From Thermus arciformis (GTDB lineage Bacteria; Deinococcota; Deinococci; Deinococcales; Thermaceae): a stretch of DNA of 64,000 nucleotides. The translations under genes were made by a program, and so were the position numbers. The notes under the pieces were generated by a model that worked only from the letters and a program-made list of their open reading frames with translations, ran no database searches and had not been told where the DNA came from. This document shows positions 55,262-64,000 of this stretch, piece after piece; position 1 is the stretch's first letter, and each line of letters starts with the position of its first letter. Where the stretch lies: assembly GCF_900102145.1 (NCBI RefSeq), contig NZ_FNBC01000004.1, forward strand, positions 52,632 to 116,631, in the 5' to 3' direction.

Positions 55262-56584
55262 ATGGACAGACCCCCAAGTCGGTGGCTCTTCCTCCTGCCC
55301 TTCGGCTCCCTAGCCCTGGCCCAGTCCCAAGCCCCAAGCCCTGGGGACGTTTTGGTTTTGGTCCTCCTCCTCGCCCTCTCGGCCTTCTTCTCCGCCAGCG
55401 AGACTGCCTTCACCACCCTTTACCCCTGGAAGGTGCGGGAGCTGGCCGAGGCGCAAGGGGGGCCTTTCCGCCTCCTCGCCCGGGACATCACCCGCTTCCT
55501 CACCACCATCCTGGTGGGCAACAACCTGGTGAACATCGCCGCCACCGCCTTGGTCACGGAGCTCGCCACCCGGGCCTTCGGCTCCGCGGGGGTGGGGGTG
55601 GCCACGGGGGTGATGACCTTCCTCATCCTCTTCTTCGGCGAGATCACCCCCAAGTCCCTCGCCGTCCACCACGCGGAGGCCATCGCCCGGGTGGCGGCCT
55701 GGCCCATCTACGTCCTCTCCGTCCTCTTCTACCCCCTCGGGCGCTTCTTCAGCCTCGTCTCCGGAGGGCTTCTCCGCCTCCTTAGCCTGGAGCCCCGGAA
55801 CACCCCCTTGGTCTCCGAAGAGGAGCTTAAGCTCATCCTGGCGGGGGCCGAGGAGTCGGGGACCATTGAGGCCCAGGAGGAGGAGATGATCCACTCCATC
55901 CTGGAGCTGGAGGAGACCCCGGTGCGGGAGATCATGACCCCGAGGGTGGAGATGGTGGCCATAGAGGCCGAGGCCACCTTGGAGGACTTCCTCCACCTCT
56001 TCCGGGAGCACCGCTACAGCCGGGTGCCCGTCTACCGGGAGAGCGTGGACCACATCGTGGGGGTGGCCTACGCTCAGGACCTCTTGGACTTCTACTGCGA
56101 GGAGGACCTGAAGGGGCGCACCGTGGCCTCCATCGCCCACCCCCCCTACTTCGTGCCCGAGAACATGGACGCCTGGACCCTCCTCCGGGAGCTTCGGCGC
56201 CGGAAGGTCCACATGGCCATCGTGGTGGACGAGTTCGGGGGCACGGCAGGCCTCGTGACCCTGGAGGACGTCATGGAGGAGATCGTGGGGGAGATCTACG
56301 ACGAGACGGACGAGCCGGAGGACACGGCCATCCGGCGCCTCCCCGACGGCTCCCTCTCCATCCAGGCCCAGACCCCCATAGACGAGGTCTCCGAGGCCCT
56401 GGGGGTGGAGCTTCCCGAGGGGGAGTACGACACCCTCTCGGGGTTTCTCTACGAGCAGTTCGGGCGCATTCCCGGCGTGGGGGAGAGCACGGAGTGGCAG
56501 GGCTTCCGCTTCGTGGTGGAAAGCGCCGACCAGAGGCGCATAGAGCGGGTGCGGGTGGAGCGGCTGGTGGAGCATGGGGATTAA
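55262..56584 (+). CDS. HlyC/CorC family protein (CNNM membrane domain, CBS pair, CorC_HlyC)
   Basis: A 440-residue membrane protein of the hemolysin/CorC type. After a signal-like first helix, the CNNM (DUF21) domain has helices [40 protein letters not shown] and [20 protein letters not shown]. Two CBS domains follow ([34 protein letters not shown] in context) and a C-terminal CorC_HlyC domain. The family exports Mg2+ or related ions. The ATG at 55262 is favoured by a ribosome site; earlier in-frame codons fall in the promoter. It overlaps cdd by eleven bases. Confidence 0.87.
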   Translation: MDRPPSRWLFLLPFGSLALAQSQAPSPGDVLVLVLLLALSAFFSASETAFTTLYPWKVRELAEAQGGPFRLLARDITRFLTTILVGNNLVNIAATALVTELATRAFGSAGVGVATGVMTFLILFFGEITPKSLAVHHAEAIARVAAWPIYVLSVLFYPLGRFFSLVSGGLLRLLSLEPRNTPLVSEEELKLILAGAEESGTIEAQEEEMIHSILELEETPVREIMTPRVEMVAIEAEATLEDFLHLFREHRYSRVPVYRESVDHIVGVAYAQDLLDFYCEEDLKGRTVASIAHPPYFVPENMDAWTLLRELRRRKVHMAIVVDEFGGTAGLVTLEDVMEEIVGEIYDETDEPEDTAIRRLPDGSLSIQAQTPIDEVSEALGVELPEGEYDTLSGFLYEQFGRIPGVGESTEWQGFRFVVESADQRRIERVRVERLVEHGD

Positions 56585-56938
56585 GGAGATCCTGAAAGCC
56601 CACCTGGAGCGGGCCTACGCCCCTACTCGGGGTTTCCCGTGGTGGCCCTGGTGGAGGCGGAAGGGGAGGTGTTCCTCGGGGTCAACGTGGAAAACGCCTC
56701 CTTCCCCCTCTCCCAGTGCGCGGAGAGGAACGCCGTGGCGGCCATGGTCCTTTCGGGGAAGCGCCGCCTGGAGCGGGTGCACATCTATAGCCCCAAGGGG
56801 CCCATCCCCCCTTGCGGGGGGTGTCGGCAGGTCCTCATGGAGTTCGGGGGGCCGGAGGTGGAGGTGGTCCTCCACGGGCCCGAGGAGGAGGTGCGCACCA
56901 CCTTGGGGGCCCTCCTCCCCCTGGCCTTCCGCCTCTAG
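56574..56938 (+). pseudogene. cdd: Cytidine deaminase, broken by a one-base frameshift
   Basis: The first frame gives [16 protein letters not shown] and then leaves the family sequence. From about 56627 the +2-shifted frame gives GFPVVALVEAEGEVFLGVNVENASF, CAERN and PCGGCRQVL, the zinc and active-site motifs of cytidine deaminase. The break falls at GCCCCTAC (C-run 56620-56623); with one more C it would read AYAPYSGFPVVALVEAEG, the family's normal motif. The gene is therefore either a recent pseudogene, a sequencing error in a C-run, or a frameshifted product. The deaminase converts cytidine to uridine for salvage. It overlaps the upstream gene by eleven bases. Confidence 0.85.
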
Positions 56939-57612
56939 AGGTCCAGGACCAGGGTCTGGCTGAGGAAGCCGGGGACCTCGAGGCGAAGCTCAAGCCGCCT
57001 GCTTCCCCGCTCAAGCCCGGGCCTGAAGCCCACCACCTGGACCCTCGCCTCCCCCTTCGCCGGGAGGTCCGCCCGCACGGAAAGGCGCTGGCCCAAAAGG
57101 ACCAGGGCGCCTTCCACGCGAAGGGGGAGGGGGTTCGAGTTTTCCAGGAAGAGGTTGACCCCGGCCCGGCGCACCCTTACGGGCTCCAAGGGGAAGGCGA
57201 GGCGGGTCTGGAAGAAGGTGAGCCGCCCGCCCAGGGTCTCCCCCTCCAGGGCCACCTCCGCCCCTTCCCGGGAGAGGAGGGCCCGGGCGGTGGCCAGGGC
57301 CTCCCTGGGGGTGAGGCGCACGGGGAGGGAGGCCTCCTTCTCCCCGGGGGGGAGGGTGAGGTCTAAGGGCACCCTCACCTCCCCCACCCGAAGCCGCGCC
57401 CCGAAGGCGGCGAGGGGGAGGGGGAAGGGGTTCGGGTTCTGGAAGGCCACCCGCACGGAAAGGAGCAGGGCGGGCTCGGGGGAAAGCTCCAGGCCCCGGA
57501 TTTCCGCCCCGAGGAAGCGGGCCTCGGGGGGAAGGGGCCTTGGGGCGCAGGCGGCGAGGACCAGGAGGCCCAAAAGCAGGGAAAACCTCAACGGGCGGGC
57601 TACAGGACCCAT
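56935..57612 (-). CDS. LEA/WHy-domain lipoprotein
   Basis: A 225-residue protein with lipobox LVLAAC and then two copies of a WHy/LEA-2-like domain: LLSVRVAFQNPNPFPLPLAAF with the conserved Asn-Pro-Asn-Pro, and NLFLENSNPLPLRVEGALVL. Such domains are found in stress-related and outer-membrane proteins; the precise role is unknown. The start lies 13 bases inside the DapA-like gene. It converges with cdd, overlapping by four bases. Confidence 0.78.
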   Translation of the reverse strand: MGPVARPLRFSLLLGLLVLAACAPRPLPPEARFLGAEIRGLELSPEPALLLSVRVAFQNPNPFPLPLAAFGARLRVGEVRVPLDLTLPPGEKEASLPVRLTPREALATARALLSREGAEVALEGETLGGRLTFFQTRLAFPLEPVRVRRAGVNLFLENSNPLPLRVEGALVLLGQRLSVRADLPAKGEARVQVVGFRPGLERGSRRLELRLEVPGFLSQTLVLDL

Positions 57613-58451
57613 CCTTCCTCCTTTAGGCTTTCCAGGACGGGGAGGAACCTCCCCCAAAGGGGGCTTTCCGCCGGGTAGGGGGGCCTGGGGTAGCCCGCGG
57701 GGAGGCCCAGGTGCCGGAGGGCCTGCTTCAGGAGGGGCACCCCGCCCTTGGCGAGGAGGTCCCCCAGGGGGAAGAGCTTCTTCTGCAGGGCCTGGGCCTC
57801 GGCGAGCCTCCCCCCCCGGAAGTGGTCCAAAAGGGCCCGGTAGGCCCTGGGGGCGAGGTTCGCCGCGGCCAGAATCCCCCCTTCCGCCCCCAGGGCCAGG
57901 GCGCCGAGGAAGGTGGGGGCGTGGCCGGTGTAGACCCGGAAAGCCCCGAGGCGGGCCTGGTAGAAGGCGAGGCGGCCGAGGTCCCCGCTGGAGTCCTTGA
58001 TGCCTAGGACCTGGGGGTGCCGGGCCAAGGCCTCCACCGCCTCGAGGGGCAAGTCCACCTTGGTGTTCTGGGGCACGTGGTAGAGGTAGAGGGGCATCCT
58101 CGCCGCCAGGGCCTCGTAGTAGCGGAGAAGCCCTTCCCCGAGGCTTCCGTGGTAGTAGCGGGGCGGGGTGGCGAGGAGGGCCGTGGCCCCCGCGGCCTTG
58201 GCCTCCAAGAGGGCCCTTTCCGCCTGGGGCAGGGTCTCCTCCATGAGGCCCACCAGGAAGGGCTTCCTGGGCCTAAGGGCCCGGAGGCCCCGGGCCCTTT
58301 CCTCGGGGGTGAGGTGGACCCCTTCCCCGTTGGAGCCGTAAACGAGGAGCCCGTCCACCAGGGGTTCCAAGGCCGCGGCCAGCTCCCGGAAGGCCTCCTC
58401 GTCCAGCCTTCCTTCCCGATCAAAGGGCGTGGGGATGGGGGGCAGGATCAC
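57600..58451 (-). CDS. DapA/NAL superfamily aldolase (dihydrodipicolinate synthase-like)
   Basis: A 283-residue TIM-barrel protein: ILPPIPTPFDREGRLDE at the start, the pocket motif GSNGEGVHLTPEER, the tyrosine in YLYHVPQNTKVDL, and Schiff-base lysine in VLGIKDSSGDL. It could be a DapA for lysine or cell-wall precursors, or another 2-oxo acid lyase; Thermus makes lysine by the aminoadipate path, so a catabolic or alternative lyase role is possible. The GTG at 58451 is preferred for its GTGA overlap with the membrane-protein gene and GGCGGAGG site. Confidence 0.85.
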   Translation of the reverse strand: MILPPIPTPFDREGRLDEEAFRELAAALEPLVDGLLVYGSNGEGVHLTPEERARGLRALRPRKPFLVGLMEETLPQAERALLEAKAAGATALLATPPRYYHGSLGEGLLRYYEALAARMPLYLYHVPQNTKVDLPLEAVEALARHPQVLGIKDSSGDLGRLAFYQARLGAFRVYTGHAPTFLGALALGAEGGILAAANLAPRAYRALLDHFRGGRLAEAQALQKKLFPLGDLLAKGGVPLLKQALRHLGLPAGYPRPPYPAESPLWGRFLPVLESLKEEGWVL

Positions 58452-60358
58452 GGGGACCTCCGCCACGAGCCTACCAGAAAGAGGAGGTGGAGGGCATAGG
58501 CCAAAAGGAGAAGCCCGGGTCCCCGGCCCTCCAAAAGCCCAAGAAGGCCGAAGGCGGCGAGGAGGAGAAGGAGGAGGCCAAGCCCCCCGGAAAACCCCAG
58601 GCTCCCCGGCACCAGAAGGCGCACCGCTAGGGCCCAGGCCTGGGGCGGGTCCTTTTTGCGCCGGGGAAGGAAGAAGGCCAGGAGGTGGTAGAGGAGGAGG
58701 AGAAAAAAGCCCAAGGCCGCCCAGGGCCTCGCCCCTTCCTCGAGGGGAAGGGGAAGCCTCCTCACCTCCTTGAGGAGGTCTTCCCGCAGGCGGAAGAGCT
58801 CCACCCGGAGCAGGGTGGCGTAGAGGACGCGGAGGCTCGGCCCGGGCTCCCGCCTGCCCCAAGGGTCTTCCCCAAGGCCCAAAGCGGAGCGGATGGGGCC
58901 GTCAAAGGGGGCCTTTTGGTAGGCCTGGGGGAGGTCTTTTTCCCCGAGGGCGAGGGCGAAGGGGAGGCTCGTCCCTTCCAAAAGCCCCTTGGCCTCCTTG
59001 GGGTTTTCAGGAAGGAGGGCGTAGCCCAAAAGGGCCCTCACCTCGGGCAGGGGGGGCTGCTCCCGGAGCCAGGCTAGGGCCTCGGGGGTGCGGAGGGTGC
59101 CCCGGTCCAGGGGGGGAAGGGTGAGGGCGGCGCGGGCCTTTTGGTCCAGGCCGTAAAGGAGCCCCGCCCCGCCCAGGAGGAGGAGGAGGGCTAAGGCCAA
59201 GGCCCTTTCCCCAAGGCTGGCGTAGGCCAGGCTTAGGTGCCTCAGGCGCAGGAGGGGGTGGCGCAGGTACCCCCCGAGGAAGCCCCCCACCGCCTTCAGG
59301 TCCTGGAGCTGGGCCGGGAGGTAGTAGAAGAAGAGGTAGGCCAGGAGGGCCAGGTAGGCCAGGCCGAGGGCGTAGACCCCCTGGGACAGGGGGGAGAGGT
59401 CCGGGGGCGCCCAGGCCTGGAGGTGCTTCACGGCCTCCCGAAGCCTCAAGGCCCTTGCGGGCTGGCCCTGGGCCTCCAGGGCCTCGGCCCGTTGGCGGAA
59501 GAACTCCAGGGAGCCCGGGAAAAGCGGGGTGTAGCGGAGGAGGGTCTCCGTGAGCCGCCAGGAGGCCTCCGGGTCCTTCGCGCCCAAGTCCCGGGCGGCC
59601 TCCGCCATCCGCCTCACCCCCTCCTGGCCGAAGAAGAGCTCGGGGCGGTGCCCCCGGGACCTTAGGTCCTCCCCGTAGGCCTCGAGGTCCTCGGGGCTTA
59701 GGGCCTCGGGGGGAAGGGTCCAGTAGGCGAAGTAGGGCCAGGGCTCGGGGGGCTTTAGGGCCTCGAGGAGGGGCTTTAGGGACCGGAGGTCCTCCTCCTG
59801 CCCCGCGAAGGGCAGGGGGGGGAAGGGGATGGGTAAGACCCAGTCCCCCAAAAGCACCGCCTCGGGCCCCGGGCGCAGGGCCACCACCCGGGCGGGGGCG
59901 AAGTGGAAGCGGACTTCCTCCCCCTTGAGGCTCGCCTCCACCACCAAAAGCCCCTGGGCCACGAAGGCCCGCTCCCCTTCCACCAGGGGGCCCACCCAAG
60001 GGCCTTCCGGCAGGGGAAGCCGCCCCCAGGGGAGCTCCAGGCCCCCCTCCACCAGCTTGGGCTGGGCCGGGGCCAAGGCGGTGAAGCGCCCCTCCAGGGC
60101 CCCCGAGGGCAGGGCGAGGCGCACCCGGTACTCCCCGGGGGCCTCGGGGGTGAAGGGGAGGCGGAAGGCCCCGTCCTTGGGTTCCACCTCCAAGGCGGTG
60201 CTTCCCTGGGGCCCGAGGACCTCTAGGGGAAAGCGGCCTTGGGGCAGGTCCCGGCCCTCCAAGAAAAGGGGTTCCCCCACCCGGGCGGTGTCCGGCAGGA
60301 GGAGGCTTTGGCCCAGGGCGGAAAGCCAGAGGAAGGCCAAGGCGAACCAGGGGCGCAT
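58448..60358 (-). CDS. Unrecognised exported multi-domain membrane protein, 636 residues
   Basis: Signal peptide MRPWFALAFLWLSALGQS; an Ig-like beta part (about 20-100, EVLGPQGSTALEVEP); a long helical section; about six membrane helices (VYALGLAYLALLAYLFFYYL near 330, ALALALLLLLGGAGLLYGL near 390, and three near the C-terminus). The Ig-plus-helix-plus-membrane layout recalls BatD-like proteins but no clear motif is found. The start has TAGAAT six bases upstream, part of a shared divergent promoter with the serine dehydratase gene. Confidence 0.75.
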   Translation of the reverse strand: MRPWFALAFLWLSALGQSLLLPDTARVGEPLFLEGRDLPQGRFPLEVLGPQGSTALEVEPKDGAFRLPFTPEAPGEYRVRLALPSGALEGRFTALAPAQPKLVEGGLELPWGRLPLPEGPWVGPLVEGERAFVAQGLLVVEASLKGEEVRFHFAPARVVALRPGPEAVLLGDWVLPIPFPPLPFAGQEEDLRSLKPLLEALKPPEPWPYFAYWTLPPEALSPEDLEAYGEDLRSRGHRPELFFGQEGVRRMAEAARDLGAKDPEASWRLTETLLRYTPLFPGSLEFFRQRAEALEAQGQPARALRLREAVKHLQAWAPPDLSPLSQGVYALGLAYLALLAYLFFYYLPAQLQDLKAVGGFLGGYLRHPLLRLRHLSLAYASLGERALALALLLLLGGAGLLYGLDQKARAALTLPPLDRGTLRTPEALAWLREQPPLPEVRALLGYALLPENPKEAKGLLEGTSLPFALALGEKDLPQAYQKAPFDGPIRSALGLGEDPWGRREPGPSLRVLYATLLRVELFRLREDLLKEVRRLPLPLEEGARPWAALGFFLLLLYHLLAFFLPRRKKDPPQAWALAVRLLVPGSLGFSGGLGLLLLLLAAFGLLGLLEGRGPGLLLLAYALHLLFLVGSWRRSP

Positions 60359-60363
60359 GGGGT

Positions 60364-60370
60364 TATTCTA
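60364..60370. promoter_or_regulatory. Overlapping back-to-back -10 elements
   Basis: TTATTCTAA contains TATTCT on the plus strand (60364-60369), six bases before the ATG at 60376, and TAGAAT on the minus strand (60365-60370), six bases before the ATG at 60358. The start codons are 17 bases apart and both messages would be leaderless. Confidence 0.6.
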
Positions 60371-60375
60371 ACGGC

Positions 60376-61038
60376 ATGGGGCTTCTGGACATGATCGGTC
60401 CGGTGATGGTGGGGCCTTCCTCCAGCCACACGGCGGGGGCCTGCCGGCTGGCCCTCCTCGCCCGCCACCTCCTGGGGGAAAAGCCCAGGCGGGTGGAGTT
60501 TGGCCTCCACGGCTCCTTCGCCAAGACGGGAAAGGGGCACGGCACCCACCTGGCCTTGGCCGCGGGGGTCTTGGGCTTAAGGCCTGACGACGAGAGGCTC
60601 AAGGAAAGCCTCGCCCTGGCGGAGAAGGAAGGGGTGGAGGTGGCCTTCAAGGAGGTGGAGCTCGGGGACGTCCACCCCAACACCGTGCGCATGGTCCTGG
60701 AAGGGGAGAAGGAGCGCCTCACCGTCACCGGGAGCTCCTTGGGCGGGGGCGTGGTGCGGGTCTTTGACGTGGACGGGTTTGAGGTGCGCATCACCGGCGC
60801 CGCCCCCACCCTGGTGGTGAAGAACGTGGACACCCCCGGGGTGGTGGCCCGGGTGGCCCGCATCCTGGCGGACGACGAGGTGAACATCGCCCACCTCACC
60901 GTGAGCCGGAAGAAGCGGGGCGGGGAGGCCATGATGAGCATAGAGATGGACCGCCCTCTCTCCGAGGTGCCCCTCCGCTACCTGGAGCACCTCTCCTACA
61001 TCCTCTGGGTGCGCCAGCTCCCCCCGGTGATGGACTGA
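60376..61038 (+). CDS. sdaAB: L-serine dehydratase, iron-sulfur type, beta subunit
   Basis: A 220-residue beta subunit of the two-part L-serine dehydratase that deaminates serine to pyruvate. GLLDMIGPVMVGPSSSHTAG is the family signature at residues 2-21, FGLHGSFAKTGKGHGTHLAL follows, and the C-terminal ACT domain (LVVKNVDTPGVVARVARILA) probably senses serine. The alpha subunit, which holds the cluster, is not next to it in this window. The start at 60376 fits the shared leaderless promoter. Confidence 0.92.
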   Translation: MGLLDMIGPVMVGPSSSHTAGACRLALLARHLLGEKPRRVEFGLHGSFAKTGKGHGTHLALAAGVLGLRPDDERLKESLALAEKEGVEVAFKEVELGDVHPNTVRMVLEGEKERLTVTGSSLGGGVVRVFDVDGFEVRITGAAPTLVVKNVDTPGVVARVARILADDEVNIAHLTVSRKKRGGEAMMSIEMDRPLSEVPLRYLEHLSYILWVRQLPPVMD

Positions 61039-61054
61039 GGTGGGGAAGCCTCCC

Positions 61055-61070
61055 GGGGACCGGGGTCCCC
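61055..61070. terminator. Possible bidirectional terminator hairpin
   Basis: GGGGAC, loop CGGG, GTCCCC between the convergent serine dehydratase and histidine kinase genes. The U-tract is missing, so this is tentative. Confidence 0.3.
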
Positions 61071-61071
61071 A

Positions 61072-62038
61072 CTAGAGGCGGGTTGGCGGGGGAAGCTCCA
61101 GGCGCAAGCAGGCCCCCCCCAGGGAGCCCGCGCAAGGGGTAAGCCTTCCCCCGTGGGCCTCGGCCACCCGCTTCACGGTGTAAAGGCCGAGGCCCGAGCT
61201 TCCCCTGGCCCCCTGCCCCTGGCGGAAGGGCTGGGCCAGGGCTTCCAGGGGCAGGGGAAGGCCTGGCCCGTCGTCCTCCACCTGGAGGGCGTTCCCCTCC
61301 ACCCGCACCCGCACCCGGGCCCGGGCGTGGCGCAGGGCGTTTTCCAGGAGGTTGGCCAGGGCCCTTTCCACGAGGAGCCTTTCCCCCCGGGTGAGGCCCG
61401 CCCCCTCCACCGCCAGGCGGAGGCCCCTTCGGCCCGCCTCCTCCCGGTAGCGCAGGAGGAGGTCCTCGGCCAGGGCCCGGAGGTTCAGGGTCTCCCACTG
61501 GGGGGGTTTGGCCTCGAGGCGGGAGAGGGCCAGGAGGTTCTCCACCAGGCGGTAGCCCCGGGCGAGCTCCTCCTTGACCTGGCGCAGGAGCTCCACCCTC
61601 TGGGCCTTGCCCAGGGCGTCCGCCCCTTCCAGGTACTCCAGGGCGCGGATGGCGGAGAGGAGTGGGGTCTTGAGGTCGTGGGCCAGGGCCCCGTAGAAGG
61701 CCTCCCGGGCCTCCAGGAGGGCCTGGAGCCGGGCCAGGAGCTCCTCAAAGCGGCGGCGCAAGACGGCGATCTCCTCGGGCGGGGGCTCCTTGGGAGGGGG
61801 AAGCCGAAGCCCGCTCACCGGTCCCTCCCTCAGGGAGAGGTAGGCCAGGGCCCGGGCGAACTCCTCCAGGGGCCTGAGGAGGCTATTCGCCAGGAAGTAG
61901 CCCACCAGGGCCGAAAGCCCCGCGAGGAGGAGGAGCCAGAGGACGAGGGGAAGCCAAGGGCCTTCCCCCGCGAGGCCCAGGAGGAGGGCCAGGACCAGGT
62001 TGGGCAGAAAGGCGAGGAGGGCGATGACCAGGGCGAGC

Positions 62039-62055
<17 letters not shown>
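61072..62055 (-). CDS. Sensor histidine kinase (orphan)
   Basis: A 327-residue kinase. Two N-terminal helices ([20 protein letters not shown] and [21 protein letters not shown]) enclose a very short outside loop, so it probably senses within the membrane. A HAMP-like linker follows, then the H-box [20 protein letters not shown] with the phosphorylated His near residue 149, the N-box [12 protein letters not shown], and G-boxes DDGPGLP and [10 protein letters not shown]. No response regulator is adjacent; it follows lepA with a 17-base overlap. Confidence 0.9.
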
Positions 62056-63862
<1,807 letters not shown>

Positions 63863-63869
63863 CCTTCCC

Positions 63870-63898
63870 ATCGTCCGGGGTAGGGGGGCCAAAGTCAA
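63870..63898 (-). promoter_or_regulatory. Promoter of lepA
   Basis: On the minus strand TTGACT (63893-63898), 17 bases, GACGAT (63870-63875), ending seven bases before the ATG at 63862; GGAAGG in between may also serve as ribosome site. Confidence 0.5.
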
Positions 63899-63914
63899 GG
63901 CGGGGGGGGCTTGC

Positions 63915-64000
63915 CTAGTAAATTGCCTTGTACCCCGGAGGGGGCGGGAGAAGGGAGAGAAGAACCCTAAGGCCGTAGGCGATGAGCTCCAAAAGCGCCC
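63915..64000 (-). CDS. Possible C-terminal end of an upstream membrane protein (partial)
   Basis: On the minus strand an open frame enters from the right edge and ends in TAG at 63915-63917, reading [20 protein letters not shown] in its first part: hydrophobic, like a last membrane helix. Only 28 codons are inside the window, so the identity cannot be told and the frame could be chance. Confidence 0.35.
   Translation of the reverse strand, partial: ALLELIAYGLRVLLSLLPPPPGYKAIY

Noticed and set aside
56574..56963. A separate intact small protein in the first cdd frame
   Set aside because: After AYAP the frame becomes Trp/Arg-rich and matches nothing; the true continuation is plainly cdd in the neighbouring frame.

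Overview
The window reads as the chromosome of a Thermus species close to Thermus thermophilus. GC content is very high with G/C at almost every third codon position. Genes overlap by ATGA/GTGA or a few bases. The V/A-type ATPase operon order, the family-4 uracil-DNA glycosylase and the RlmO-type methyltransferase are those known from T. thermophilus. The species call rests on recalled protein sequences and was not searched.

Layout. 1-1644: a TerC membrane protein (cut by the window edge) and a YpdA-like flavoprotein diverge from facing promoters. 1627-8736: a branched-chain amino acid operon (ilvB, ilvN, ilvC, leuA, a GNAT acetyltransferase, a citramalate-synthase-type enzyme) preceded by a leader that encodes a Leu/Val/Ile-rich peptide and a terminator hairpin, a classical attenuator. 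8717-11823: a Uma2-fold protein and an ABC-2 exporter with one ATPase and two permeases. 11824-12017: dispersed repeat and hairpins. 12018-15768: a minor-pilin/competence cluster. 15847-17756: plsY, a MntA-HepT toxin-antitoxin pair and bshB1. 17760-30070: udg, a pseudokinase-like membrane protein, hisD, a metal-receptor-fold protein, a lipoprotein subtilase, an LCP protein, tRNA-Leu(UAA), a PD-(D/E)XK-like nuclease and murJ. 27689-33452 (minus): an operon of UPF0173 hydrolase, Ser/Thr kinase, acyl-CoA synthetase and a secreted TPR-glycosidase-like protein. 33473-35597: small hypothetical genes and rlmO. 35625-44120: the nine-gene V/A-ATPase operon G-I-L(c)-E-C-F-A-B-D. 44167-46872: aconitase. 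46873-47282: a noncoding stretch holding a second, inverted copy of the dispersed repeat. 47283-55180 (minus): a MarR-TolC-TolC-adaptor-RND pump operon ending in a hydrolase. 55262-56938: a CBS/CorC-type membrane protein and a cytidine deaminase gene broken by a one-base frameshift. 56935-60358 (minus): membrane and lipoproteins with a DapA-like aldolase. 60376-61038: L-serine dehydratase beta subunit. 61072-63862 (minus): lepA coupled to an orphan histidine kinase.

How it fits together. Many transcription units appear leaderless: a TAnnnT hexamer ends 6-8 bases before the start codon at more than fifteen genes, and several divergent pairs share overlapping -10 elements. The most notable items are the ilv attenuator, the two-copy dispersed repeat, the back-to-back leaderless promoter at 60364-60370, the cdd frameshift, the pseudokinase-like protein, the nuclease-like protein after tRNA-Leu, the kinase operon and the terminator-like hairpin inside the V-ATPase operon. 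There are no rRNA genes, CRISPR arrays or intact insertion sequences.
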